From Acetobacteraceae bacterium UBA6159 (lineage in GTDB: Bacteria; Pseudomonadota; Alphaproteobacteria; Acetobacterales; Acetobacteraceae), in assembly GCA_002422345.1 (NCBI GenBank), contig DIUL01000018.1, positions 74,031 through 133,098 of the forward strand: DNA of 59,068 nt, given 5' to 3'. Shown here in pieces: positions 51,897-59,068 of the stretch. Each line of letters begins with the position of its first letter. Positions within the stretch are counted from its first letter, which is position 1. The position numbers and the translations under genes were made by a program. Below the pieces are notes generated by a model that was given only the letters and a program-made list of their open reading frames with translations, was not told where the DNA came from and searched no databases.

Positions 51897-52100
51897 GCCG
51901 CCATCCTTCCGTTTCCCGCCGATGATCAGACGGCCATGCGCCCGTGGCAATGGCGCCATGTGTTGCCCTGGCCCGCCATGAAACCACGCCAAAGCGCGCT
52001 GTACCGCGCCTCCGGTTCGGCCCGCCGCGCTTGCGCTTGGCCCGGCAGTGGTGCAAGTACTTTGACGGCTTGGTTTTTCGAGCCCGACGTTGGGGACGGG

Positions 52101-53675
52101 ATGACGGACGCTGCGACATGCGGGCCTGCCGGGGGCCGCAACCGGATCGGTAGACACGCGCGAAGCCTGGGTGCCTTGCTCCTGGCCGGTGTGCTGGGCG
52201 GCTGCACGGTCCTGGGGCCGGATTTCAAGGCGCCGGAATGGGCGTCCCCCGCAAGCTGGTTCTCCGACCAGCGCCCCAAGCTGACGCCCGTCGCCAGCAT
52301 GCCCGCCGCCGAACCCGTCGATCCCGCCTGGTGGAGCCAGTTCGGCGACCCGCAACTGACCGCGCTGGTGCGCATGGTCGCGGCACAGAACCTCGATGTC
52401 CGCCTGGCGGCCATCCGGCTGGAGCAGGCCCGGTATCAGGTCGCCATCGCCGTGTCCGCCGAGTTGCCGCAGGTCAACGCCGGCGGCGGCTATCTGCGGC
52501 AGAAATCCAGCCGCTACGGCATCCTGACCGCCACCCAGCCCAATTCCTCCAACGCCAGCGGCACCGCGGCCGGCGTCACCGGCTCCCCCACCCGCCGCTT
52601 CGATCCCTATGACATCTTCCAGGGCGGGTTCGACGCGTCCTGGGAACTCGACCTCTGGGGACGCGTCGCGCGCTCGGTCGAGTCGGCCGAGGCCTCCGCC
52701 CAGTCGATCGCCGAACTGCAACGCGGCGTCCTGCTGACCAGCATCGCCGAGGTCGCCCGCACCTATATCTTCATCCGCGGCGCCCAGGCGCAGTTGCAGA
52801 TCGCCCGCGACAACCTGCGGATCGCGCAGCAAAGCCTCAACCTGACCCAGGCCCGCGCGGCCGGCGGCATGACCACCGACCTCGACGTCGCCAACGCCTC
52901 GGCCCAGTTGCGGCGGACGGCGGCGGAGGTGCCGCTGATCCAGCAACGGGAGGCCGCGCTCATCAACGCGCTCAGCCTGTTGCTCGGCCAGGGACCGAAC
53001 GCGCTCCGCTCTCAACTGGAAACCCGCAAGCCGGTGCCGCCGGTGCCCGCGGTCGTGCCCATCGGCGTGCCGTCGGACCTCGTGCGCCGCCGCCCCGATG
53101 TCCGCCGGGTCGAGGCCGAACTTCACGCCGCGACCGCCGATATCGGCGTGGCGGAGGCCGAGTTCTACCCGAAATTCCGCATGGGCGGCAGCGTCGGGGT
53201 ACAGGCCCTGCAATTCGGCAACCTGTTCAACCTCGCCTCCAGCACCTTCGCGGTCGGTCCCAGCCTGACCATTCCCATCTTCGAGGGCGGCCGTCTCAAA
53301 GCCAACCTCAAGCTCCAGGAGGCTCGGCAGCAGGAAGCCGCCGTCGCGTTCCAGCGGACGGTACTGACCGCCTGGCATGAGGTGGACAATGCCATGACCG
53401 CCTATCAGACCGAGCAGGCCAGGCGGAACGAACTGACCCGCGCGGTGGCCGACAGCCAGCGGGCCCTGGGGATGGCACAGAGCCGCTACGAACAGGGCGT
53501 CGCCGACTTCCTGACCGTGCTGGATACCCAGCGCCTGCTGCTGGGCACCCAGCAGCAGTTGCAGATCAGCACGACGAACGTGTCCGAGTATCTGGTCGCG
53601 CTCTACAAGGCCCTGGGCGGCGGCTGGGAACTGGACCTGCCCGAGACACCCCCGGAACCCGCGCCGAAGACGTAG
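52101..53675 (+). CDS. RND efflux outer-membrane factor (OprM/NodT family lipoprotein)
   Basis: The 524-aa protein is a trimeric outer-membrane channel lipoprotein. The lipobox is LAGVLGGCTVLGPDF, with the lipidated Cys, followed by PAWWSQFGDPQLTALV and the two repeats of the TolC-like fold, including DLDVANASAQLRR and FLTVLDTQRLLLGTQQQL. The ATG at 52101 lies behind GGGGACGGG; the longer reading frame upstream has no support. The inner-membrane pump and membrane-fusion protein are not in the window. Confidence 0.93.
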   Translation: MTDAATCGPAGGRNRIGRHARSLGALLLAGVLGGCTVLGPDFKAPEWASPASWFSDQRPKLTPVASMPAAEPVDPAWWSQFGDPQLTALVRMVAAQNLDVRLAAIRLEQARYQVAIAVSAELPQVNAGGGYLRQKSSRYGILTATQPNSSNASGTAAGVTGSPTRRFDPYDIFQGGFDASWELDLWGRVARSVESAEASAQSIAELQRGVLLTSIAEVARTYIFIRGAQAQLQIARDNLRIAQQSLNLTQARAAGGMTTDLDVANASAQLRRTAAEVPLIQQREAALINALSLLLGQGPNALRSQLETRKPVPPVPAVVPIGVPSDLVRRRPDVRRVEAELHAATADIGVAEAEFYPKFRMGGSVGVQALQFGNLFNLASSTFAVGPSLTIPIFEGGRLKANLKLQEARQQEAAVAFQRTVLTAWHEVDNAMTAYQTEQARRNELTRAVADSQRALGMAQSRYEQGVADFLTVLDTQRLLLGTQQQLQISTTNVSEYLVALYKALGGGWELDLPETPPEPAPKT

Positions 53676-53681
53676 GCGCCC

Positions 53682-54818
53682 TTACAGCATCCGTTGCAGG
53701 ATCAGCTTCTGCACGTCCGAAGTGCCCTCATAGATCTGGCAGACGCGGACATCGCGGTAGATCCGCTCCACCGGGTAATCCGCCAGGAACCCGTAGCCGC
53801 CCAGGGTCTGGATGGCCGCGGTGCACACCTGCTCCGCCACTTCGGAGGCGAACAGCTTGGCCATGCAGGCGGCTTCCAGGGAGTTCACGCCCGCGGCCTT
53901 CTGCCTTGCCGCGAACAGGGTCAACTGACGGGCGGCTTCGAGCTTGGTTTTCGCTTCGGCGAGGCGAAACCCGACGGCCTGGAAGTCGATGATCGCGCCG
54001 CCGAAAGCCTTGCGTTCGCGGGCATAATCCACCGCGTATTCCAGCGCCGCCCGCGCCATGCCGACGCTTTGCGCGGCGATCCCGATGCGACCGCTCTCCA
54101 GAGTGGAAAGCGCGATCTTGTAGCCCTCCCCCTCGGCGCCGATGCGCTGGTCCAGCGGGATTTCCACGTCCTCAAACGCCAGCGCGCAGGTGTCGGAGGC
54201 TTTCTGGCCGAGCTTCTCCTCGACACGGAGGACGGAGAAGCCGGGGTGGGATTTGTCGATCACGAAGGCGGACAGACCGCGCTTGCCGGCCTCGGGGTCC
54301 GTGACGGCGAAGAAGACGATGCTGCCGGGATGGGTGGCGTTGGAGATGAACTGCTTAGCGCCGTTCACCACGTAGGTATCGCCCTTCCGCACCGCCCGCG
54401 TCCGCAGGTTCGACGCGTCGGAACCCGCCTGCGGCTCGGTCAATCCAAACGATCCGACATGCGCCCCGGTCGCCAGAGGGCGTAGCCAGCGGTCCTTCTG
54501 GGCGTCGGTGCCGTAGTTGTTGACGACGATGCAGGTCGGCGAATTATGCACGGAGACCATCGTGGAGACGGAACCGTCGCCAGCGGCAATCTCCTCCAGC
54601 ATCATCGCGTAGGTGACGGGATCGATCTCGGACCCATCCCATTCGGCCGGGGTGGTGGCGCCGAAGACGCCGAGTTCCCCGAGTTCGCGGATGACCTCCG
54701 GTTCGATCCGGCCAGCCTTCTCGCGGGCGGCGGCCTGCGGGGCCAGGCGTTCCTGCGAGAACTTGCGGATCATGTCGATGATCAGGCTGTCGCCAGTGGC
54801 GGGAATGCTGTCGGGCAT
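53682..54818 (-). CDS. Acyl-CoA dehydrogenase
   Basis: The 378-aa FAD enzyme starts beta-oxidation or amino-acid acyl-CoA breakdown by alpha-beta dehydrogenation. It shows FGLTEPQAGSDASNLRT, FISNATHPGSIVFFAV, GRIGIAAQSVGMARAALEYA, and the end QIYEGTSDVQKLIL with the catalytic Glu. The length and tail fit the short/medium-chain group. The ATG at 54818 has GAAGG upstream. Upstream of it lies the large inverted repeat, on the same side. Confidence 0.95.
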   Translation of the reverse strand: MPDSIPATGDSLIIDMIRKFSQERLAPQAAAREKAGRIEPEVIRELGELGVFGATTPAEWDGSEIDPVTYAMMLEEIAAGDGSVSTMVSVHNSPTCIVVNNYGTDAQKDRWLRPLATGAHVGSFGLTEPQAGSDASNLRTRAVRKGDTYVVNGAKQFISNATHPGSIVFFAVTDPEAGKRGLSAFVIDKSHPGFSVLRVEEKLGQKASDTCALAFEDVEIPLDQRIGAEGEGYKIALSTLESGRIGIAAQSVGMARAALEYAVDYARERKAFGGAIIDFQAVGFRLAEAKTKLEAARQLTLFAARQKAAGVNSLEAACMAKLFASEVAEQVCTAAIQTLGGYGFLADYPVERIYRDVRVCQIYEGTSDVQKLILQRML

Positions 54819-54875
54819 GGGGCTGACCTTCGGTTGTGCGGCAGGACGGCTGTAATCCGGGGTGTGGCTGGGGGG

Positions 54876-54987
54876 CAAGAGCGGGGCTTTGCCCCAGACC
54901 CCACCAGGGACGCTGTCCCTGGACCCTGCCAAAGGCCGGCGGCCTTTGGAAACCAATTCGTTGGGGGGATGATGGGAGGGGCTGAGG
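54876..54987 (-). repeat. Multi-hairpin intergenic repeat, copy 2 (inverted)
   Basis: Read on the minus strand it has the same order as copy 1 and copy 3. Stems are 54929-54937 with 54941-54949 (CCAAAGGCC/GGCCTTTGG), 54904-54910 with 54916-54922 (CCAGGGA/TCCCTGG), and 54883-54887 with 54891-54895 (GGGGC/GCCCC). The G-C to A-T changes in the first two stems are paired with changes on the other side. Confidence 0.75.
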
Positions 54988-55004
54988 TGGTGGTTGAAAC
55001 ATCG

Positions 55005-55125
55005 CCTCAGCCCCTCCCATCATCCCCCCAAACTGACCGGTTCCAAGGGCCGTCGCCCTTGGTGGGGGTCTCGGGGGCAAAGCCCCTGAGCGGGGTCCGG
55101 GGCAGCGCCCCGCTCCTCCCCCAAC
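55005..55125 (+). repeat. Multi-hairpin intergenic repeat, copy 3
   Basis: Its first 12 bases after the C match the start of copy 1 exactly (TCAGCCCCTCCC). The stems are 55043-55050 with 55055-55062 (CCAAGGGC/GCCCTTGG), 55074-55078 with 55082-55086 and 55099-55103 with 55107-55111 (both GGGGC/GCCCC). It faces copy 2 across 17 bp. Confidence 0.75.
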
Positions 55126-55195
55126 CACAATACCAGTTGTTCCCGGCCCGCCCCGGCGCTAGGCAAGCGCCACGAACCATGGCTTGGAGTCCGCG

Positions 55196-56740
55196 ATGGC
55201 GGCCAGTGAAAAGCGCCCGGTGATGCTGGTGATTCTCGACGGCTTCGGCTGGCGGGAGGACCGCGCGGACAACGCCGTCCGCCTGGCGCGCACTCCGAAT
55301 TTCACCGGCTTGTGGGAGACGTGTCCGCACGCCTTCCTCGACACATCGGGCCGGGATGTCGGGTTGCCGGATGGCCAGATGGGCAATTCGGAGGTCGGGC
55401 ATCTCAACATCGGCGCCGGCCGGGTGGTGAAGCAGGAGCTGGTGCGGATCGGCGATGCTTGCCTCGATGGCTCGATCGTGGACGCGCCGGTGTTCCAGGA
55501 CCTGGTGGCGGCGCTGAAGGCCTCGGGCGGGACCTGCCATCTGATGGGGCTGGTGTCTCCGGGCGGCGTGCACTCGCACCAGGACCATGCGGCGGCGCTC
55601 GCGCATCTGCTGCATGAAGCGGGCGTGCCGACGATCGTCCATGCCTTCACCGACGGGCGCGACACCCCGCCGCAATCCTCGATCGGCGACCTGACCCGGT
55701 TGCAGGCCGCCCTGCCCCCGGGCGTTCCGGTCGGCACCGTAATCGGCCGCTATTTCGTGATGGACCGCGACAAGCGCTGGGACCGCGTCGTCCAGTCCTA
55801 CGCCGCGATGGCCGAGGCCAAGGCGCCCCGCTTTCCCGATCCGATTGCCGCGATCAACGCCGGCTATGCCCAGGGCAAGTTCGATGAGTTCATTCCCCCC
55901 GCCGTGATAGGCGACTATGCGGGGATGAAGGATGGCGACGCGATCCTGTGCTTCAACTTCCGCGCCGACCGGGTGCGGGAAATCCTGGCCGCCTTCCTCG
56001 ATCCCGCCTTCGACGGGTTCCCCCGCGACCGGCTGATCAAGTTCAGCGCCGCGGTCGGCATGACCCGCTATTCCGACGCGCTCGCGCCGTTCATGACCAC
56101 GCTGTTCACCGCCGACACGCTGGAGGACATCCTGGGTGCCGTCGTCGCCAAGGCCGGCCGTACCCAGTTGCGGATGGCCGAGACCGAGAAATACCCGCAC
56201 GTCACCTACTTCCTGAACGGCGGCCGCGAAAAGCCGTTTGAGGGAGAGGAGCGGATCATGGTCCCCTCCCCCAAGGTCGCCACCTATGACCTGCAACCGG
56301 AAATGTCCGCCCCCGAACTGACCGACCGGGCGGTGGAGGCGATCGACAGCGGCCGCTTCGACCTGATCGTGCTGAACTACGCGAACCCGGACATGGTCGG
56401 CCACACCGGCAACCTCGAAGCCGCGATCAAGGCGGTGGAAACGGTGGACACCGGCCTCGGCCGCATCGCCGCCGCGATCCGCCGCCGCGGCGGGTCCCTG
56501 GTGGTCACCGCCGATCACGGCAACTGTGAGATGATGCGCGATCCGGTGACCCACGGCCCGCATACCGCGCATACGACCAACCCGGTGCCCGTCGTGCTGA
56601 TGGGGTCGAACGCCGCGATCGGCAATGGCCGCCTCGCCGACATCGCCCCCACGCTGCTTTCCCTGCTCGGTATCGCCCAGCCGGCCGCGATGACGGGCCG
56701 CTCCATCCTACGCCATGACGCGGCGCATCCAGGCGGCTAG
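55196..56740 (+). CDS. gpmI: 2,3-bisphosphoglycerate-independent phosphoglycerate mutase
   Basis: This 514-aa manganese enzyme interconverts 3- and 2-phosphoglycerate in glycolysis. It starts MLVILDGFGWRED with the first metal Asp, has LPDGQMGNSEVGHLNIGAGR with the phospho-Ser of the active site, the HAFTDGRDTPP block, and DHGNCEMM near the end, where metal His and Asp lie. The ATG at 55196 follows GGAG and is preferred to a TTG at 55184. The next gene overlaps its 3' end by 26 bp. Confidence 0.96.
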   Translation: MAASEKRPVMLVILDGFGWREDRADNAVRLARTPNFTGLWETCPHAFLDTSGRDVGLPDGQMGNSEVGHLNIGAGRVVKQELVRIGDACLDGSIVDAPVFQDLVAALKASGGTCHLMGLVSPGGVHSHQDHAAALAHLLHEAGVPTIVHAFTDGRDTPPQSSIGDLTRLQAALPPGVPVGTVIGRYFVMDRDKRWDRVVQSYAAMAEAKAPRFPDPIAAINAGYAQGKFDEFIPPAVIGDYAGMKDGDAILCFNFRADRVREILAAFLDPAFDGFPRDRLIKFSAAVGMTRYSDALAPFMTTLFTADTLEDILGAVVAKAGRTQLRMAETEKYPHVTYFLNGGREKPFEGEERIMVPSPKVATYDLQPEMSAPELTDRAVEAIDSGRFDLIVLNYANPDMVGHTGNLEAAIKAVETVDTGLGRIAAAIRRRGGSLVVTADHGNCEMMRDPVTHGPHTAHTTNPVPVVLMGSNAAIGNGRLADIAPTLLSLLGIAQPAAMTGRSILRHDAAHPGG

Positions 56741-57977
56741 CCTCCTTCTCCTGGCGGTGCTGCTGCCGGCGGCCGCCCTGGCCCAGCCGGCCAGACCGGC
56801 GACACCCACCCCGCAGCAATTGCGGGACGCCGAACGCGCCCGCGCCGCCGAGGAAGCCGCCAGCAAGGACGCCGCCGCCCGGGCACACCGCGCCGCGGCC
56901 GAGGAGCAGAAGCTCTCCGCCGAACGGATCGCCGCCGCCAACCGCCTCCGCCAGGCCGAGGGCCTGACCGCCGAGGCCGCCGAACGGCTGGACCAACTCA
57001 ACGCCCGCCGCCGCGAAGCCGAACAGCGCTTGGCCGACCGGGCCGAGGCGATGCAGCCCTTGCTGCCCCTGATCCAGCGCCTGTCGATGTTCCCAGCCGA
57101 AACCCTGCTCGCGGTCCCGGCCGACCCGGAGGACCGGCTGCGCGGCCTGATCGTGCTCCAGGCCCTGTCCCGCCAGTTGGAAACCGAGGCCGCCGCTTTG
57201 CGGCAAGACCAGGCCGCTTTGCTGGCCGCGGTGCGGGAGATCGAGGCCGAAGCTCCGAAATACGCGGCCCTGCTGGCCGCCCAGGCCAAACAGGCCACGG
57301 AACTCGACCGCCAGATCGCCGCCGCCCAGTCCCAGCGCCGCGACGCGGAAGCGGAATCGGACGCCGCCGCCAAGCGCGCCGCGACCGAGGCATCCCGCGC
57401 TGACAATCTCCGCGCCGCGCTTGCCGCCCTGGAAGCCCGCCGCAAGGCCGAGGAAGCAAAGGCGCGGGAGGAGGCGTTGCGCGCCGAACGCCGCAAGCAG
57501 GCCGCCGAAGCCGAGGCAGCCCGCCAGCGCGCCGCCGCCCTCGCGCCCACCACCGGGGCAGGAACGATGCAGCCGCAGACCGTCGCCAAGGGCCAGATGA
57601 TGGCGCCGGTCGCGGGCCGGGTGGTTCGTGCCTGGGGCGAATCGACCGATACCGGACCCGCCAGCGGCGTGTCCTACCAGGCCGCGCCGACCGCCCGCGT
57701 GGTCGCCCCGTGCAAAGGCCGCGTCGTCTTCGCCGACCGGTTCCGCAGCTATGGCCTGCTGACGATCGTCGACTGCGGCGGCGGCTACCACATGGTCCTG
57801 TCCGGGTTCGAACGCCTCGACACCCGCGCCGGCCAGCCCGTCCAGGCCGGGGAGCCGATCGGCGTGATGCCCGCCTGGGACCCCGCCGCGAACGCCCGCC
57901 GGCCGTCGCTTTATGTCGAGCTCCGCCAGGACGGCCAGCCGGTCAATCCGGCGCCGTGGCTGCGGCCCGGGGGGTAA
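56715..57977 (+). CDS. EnvC-like murein hydrolase activator (degenerate M23 domain)
   Basis: The 420-aa protein has a signal peptide (LLLLAVLLPAAALAQ), a long Ala/Glu/Arg-rich coiled coil (about 25-285), and a C-terminal LytM/M23-like domain with GRVVRAWGES, GRVVFADRF and SLYVELRQDGQPVNPAPWL. The M23 zinc His residues are replaced (YVEL where an HxH motif would be), so it should not cleave peptidoglycan but activate amidases at the division site, as EnvC does. The start overlaps gpmI. The gpmI-envC-ctpA order is common in alphaproteobacteria. Confidence 0.9.
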   Translation: MTRRIQAASLLLLAVLLPAAALAQPARPATPTPQQLRDAERARAAEEAASKDAAARAHRAAAEEQKLSAERIAAANRLRQAEGLTAEAAERLDQLNARRREAEQRLADRAEAMQPLLPLIQRLSMFPAETLLAVPADPEDRLRGLIVLQALSRQLETEAAALRQDQAALLAAVREIEAEAPKYAALLAAQAKQATELDRQIAAAQSQRRDAEAESDAAAKRAATEASRADNLRAALAALEARRKAEEAKAREEALRAERRKQAAEAEAARQRAAALAPTTGAGTMQPQTVAKGQMMAPVAGRVVRAWGESTDTGPASGVSYQAAPTARVVAPCKGRVVFADRFRSYGLLTIVDCGGGYHMVLSGFERLDTRAGQPVQAGEPIGVMPAWDPAANARRPSLYVELRQDGQPVNPAPWLRPGG

Positions 57978-58128
57978 ACGGCCACCGCCCGAACGGCACT
58001 TTCCATGCGACAAATGAATACTGGACGCCGGGGCGTGGGGCGCGCGAAAATAGGGGTCTGGGCACCCGTCTCGCGCGGGGTTGGCTCCGACTTCGCCGCC
58101 CTCCGGCGGCACCACAGGGACACCGTGC

Positions 58129-59068
58129 ATGGACCGGAAGAAGACCCGTTTTCGCCATGGCCTGCTGATCGGCTCCGCGTTCCTGCTGGGCGTGATCGCC
58201 GCCCCGACCGTGGGCGTGCTCGGACAGGCCGTCGCCCAGGATAACACCCGGGTCGATATCTACCAGATGCTCAAGGTCTTCGGCGACGTGGTGGAGCGCG
58301 TGCGCGCCGACTATGTCGAGCCGGTGAACGACCGACAACTGGTCGAGAACGCGCTGAACGGCATGCTCACAGGGCTCGACGCCCATAGCTCCTACATGAA
58401 CGCCAAGTCGTTCAAGGACATGCAGGTGCAGACCCGCGGCCGCTTCGGTGGCCTGGGCATCGAGGTGACCGAGGAAAAGGGCCTCATCAAGGTCGTCACC
58501 CCGATCGACGACACGCCCGCCTTCCGCGCCGGCGTCAAGCCCGGCGACATCATCACAGCCCTCGACGGCAAGACCGTGCTCGGCCTTACCCTCGGCGAAG
58601 CCGTGGAGAAGATGCGCGGCCCGCCCAATTCCCGCATCGTCCTGACCATCAAGCGCCAGAACATCGACAAGCCTGTCGAGGTCGCCCTGGTCCGGGAGAT
58701 GATCCAGATTCAGGTCGTCAAGTTCCGGCTCGAACCCGACAACATCGGCTATATCCGCCTGTCGCAGTTCACCGAGCAGGCGGACACCGGCATCAAGAAC
58801 GCGATCAAGAGCCTGACCCGCCAGGCCGGGGGCAAGCTGAACGGCGTCGTGCTGGACCTGCGGAACAACCCGGGCGGCCTGCTCGACCAGGCCGTGTCCG
58901 TCACGTCGAACTTCATCAGCCAGGGGGAGGTCGTCTCCACCCGCGCCCGCCATGCCGAGGACAGCCAGCGCTGGTCCGCCCGTGGGTCGGACCTGCTGAA
59001 CGGCGCGCCGATCGTGGTGCTGATCAACAACGGGTCGGCCTCCGCGTCCGAGATCGTGGCCGGCGCCC
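58129..59068 (+). CDS. ctpA: Carboxyl-terminal processing protease, partial at 3' end
   Basis: The frame runs off the right edge with 313 codons read. It starts MDRKKTRFRHGLLIGSAFLLGVIAAP, a signal or anchor helix, and has an N-terminal helical part (LVENALNGMLTGLDAHSSYM), a PDZ domain (about 95-180) with GGLGIEVTEEKGLIKVV and PGDIITALDGKTV, and the protease core up to GVVLDLRNNPGGLL and INNGSASASEIVAGA, where the active-site Ser lies. The catalytic Lys would lie beyond the window. S41 peptidases act in the periplasm. The ATG has AGGGA before it. It lies 151 bp after envC. Confidence 0.94.
   Translation, partial: MDRKKTRFRHGLLIGSAFLLGVIAAPTVGVLGQAVAQDNTRVDIYQMLKVFGDVVERVRADYVEPVNDRQLVENALNGMLTGLDAHSSYMNAKSFKDMQVQTRGRFGGLGIEVTEEKGLIKVVTPIDDTPAFRAGVKPGDIITALDGKTVLGLTLGEAVEKMRGPPNSRIVLTIKRQNIDKPVEVALVREMIQIQVVKFRLEPDNIGYIRLSQFTEQADTGIKNAIKSLTRQAGGKLNGVVLDLRNNPGGLLDQAVSVTSNFISQGEVVSTRARHAEDSQRWSARGSDLLNGAPIVVLINNGSASASEIVAGA

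Larger units (their letters stand above)
54819..55195. other. Intergenic region filled by two head-to-head multi-hairpin repeats
   Basis: No gene is seen here. The gap between the divergent acyl-CoA dehydrogenase and gpmI genes is largely occupied by repeat copies 2 and 3, whose ends form a 27-bp perfect inverted repeat (54961-54987 with 55005-55031) around a 17-bp spacer. The promoters of both genes must share the remaining edges. Confidence 0.7.

Noticed and set aside
51897..53378. A very long upstream extension of the amidase frame (975 aa in all)
   Set aside because: It runs antisense through the outer-membrane efflux gene; the true start at 51896 has a good SD and matches the amidase family length.

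Overview
The window is 59 kb of dense, GC-rich bacterial chromosome. Protein families, codon use and gene neighbourhoods point to an alphaproteobacterium, most likely Rhodospirillales/Acetobacteraceae. This placement is by pattern recognition, not by a database search. I see no rRNA, canonical tRNA, insertion sequence, prophage or CRISPR array. Genes are short-spaced, with many ATGA/GTGA overlaps and clear Shine-Dalgarno (SD) sites that let most starts be corrected.

Layout. 1-5.7 kb: citrate synthase, a 435-bp gap with DnaA-box-like and parS-like sites, an unrecognised gene, a GGDEF diguanylate cyclase, and a fabI-aroC pair. 5.7-8.7 kb: pdxH, a phosphotransferase-like/P-loop kinase fusion and a tandem universal stress protein. 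8.8-15.4 kb: a six-gene operon encoding a complete peptide/opine-type ABC importer followed by a family III CoA-transferase. 15.4-18.4 kb: a GFA protein divergent from a Zn-alcohol dehydrogenase, a DUF6166 protein and a MOSC protein, then a cupin. 18.4-20.9 kb: an Old Yellow Enzyme divergent from a luciferase-like monooxygenase (LLM). 21-23 kb: mlaE and alr. 23-26.4 kb: cytochrome b561 and PepSY genes divergent from a PepSY/response-regulator/histidine-kinase operon. 26.5-27.9 kb: rpsF-rpsR-rplI. 28-32 kb: a thioesterase, an M20 peptidase, an outer-membrane protein and a second LLM. 32-36.3 kb: a 1073-aa cyclase/ATPase/TPR signalling protein and a CarF-like lipid desaturase. 36-43 kb: hydrolases, a candidate small structured RNA or leader, an orphan PemK-like protein, a 3-hydroxyisobutyrate dehydrogenase-type gene, proline iminopeptidase, DUF423, an RlmM-like methyltransferase and a brnTA toxin-antitoxin pair. 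43-47.4 kb: a short-chain dehydrogenase (SDR) divergent from a third LLM, a lipoprotein, a CBS-BON protein and an M20 dipeptidase. 47.5-50.3 kb: a ferric-iron ABC binding protein and permease without an ATPase. 50.4-54.8 kb: an amidase, an outer-membrane efflux factor and an acyl-CoA dehydrogenase. 55-59 kb: gpmI, envC-like and a truncated ctpA.

Functional picture. Housekeeping genes (gltA, aroC, fabI, pdxH, alr, ribosomal proteins, gpmI) are interleaved with catabolic and redox genes: three LLM flavoenzymes, an OYE, an SDR, an ADH, a CoA-transferase, an acyl-CoA dehydrogenase, an amidase and several alpha/beta hydrolases. The most striking regulatory signal is an identical 15-base block containing the palindrome TACTGGCCAGTA. 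It lies in two separate divergent promoters, each between a flavin-type LLM gene and an oxidoreductase gene, which implies a small common regulon. Other items of interest are a family of multi-hairpin intergenic repeats whose stems vary in a compensatory way, a promoter-structure-terminator unit at 37.1-37.3 kb, tandem response-regulator boxes, and a possible origin-like or DnaA-bound region after gltA.
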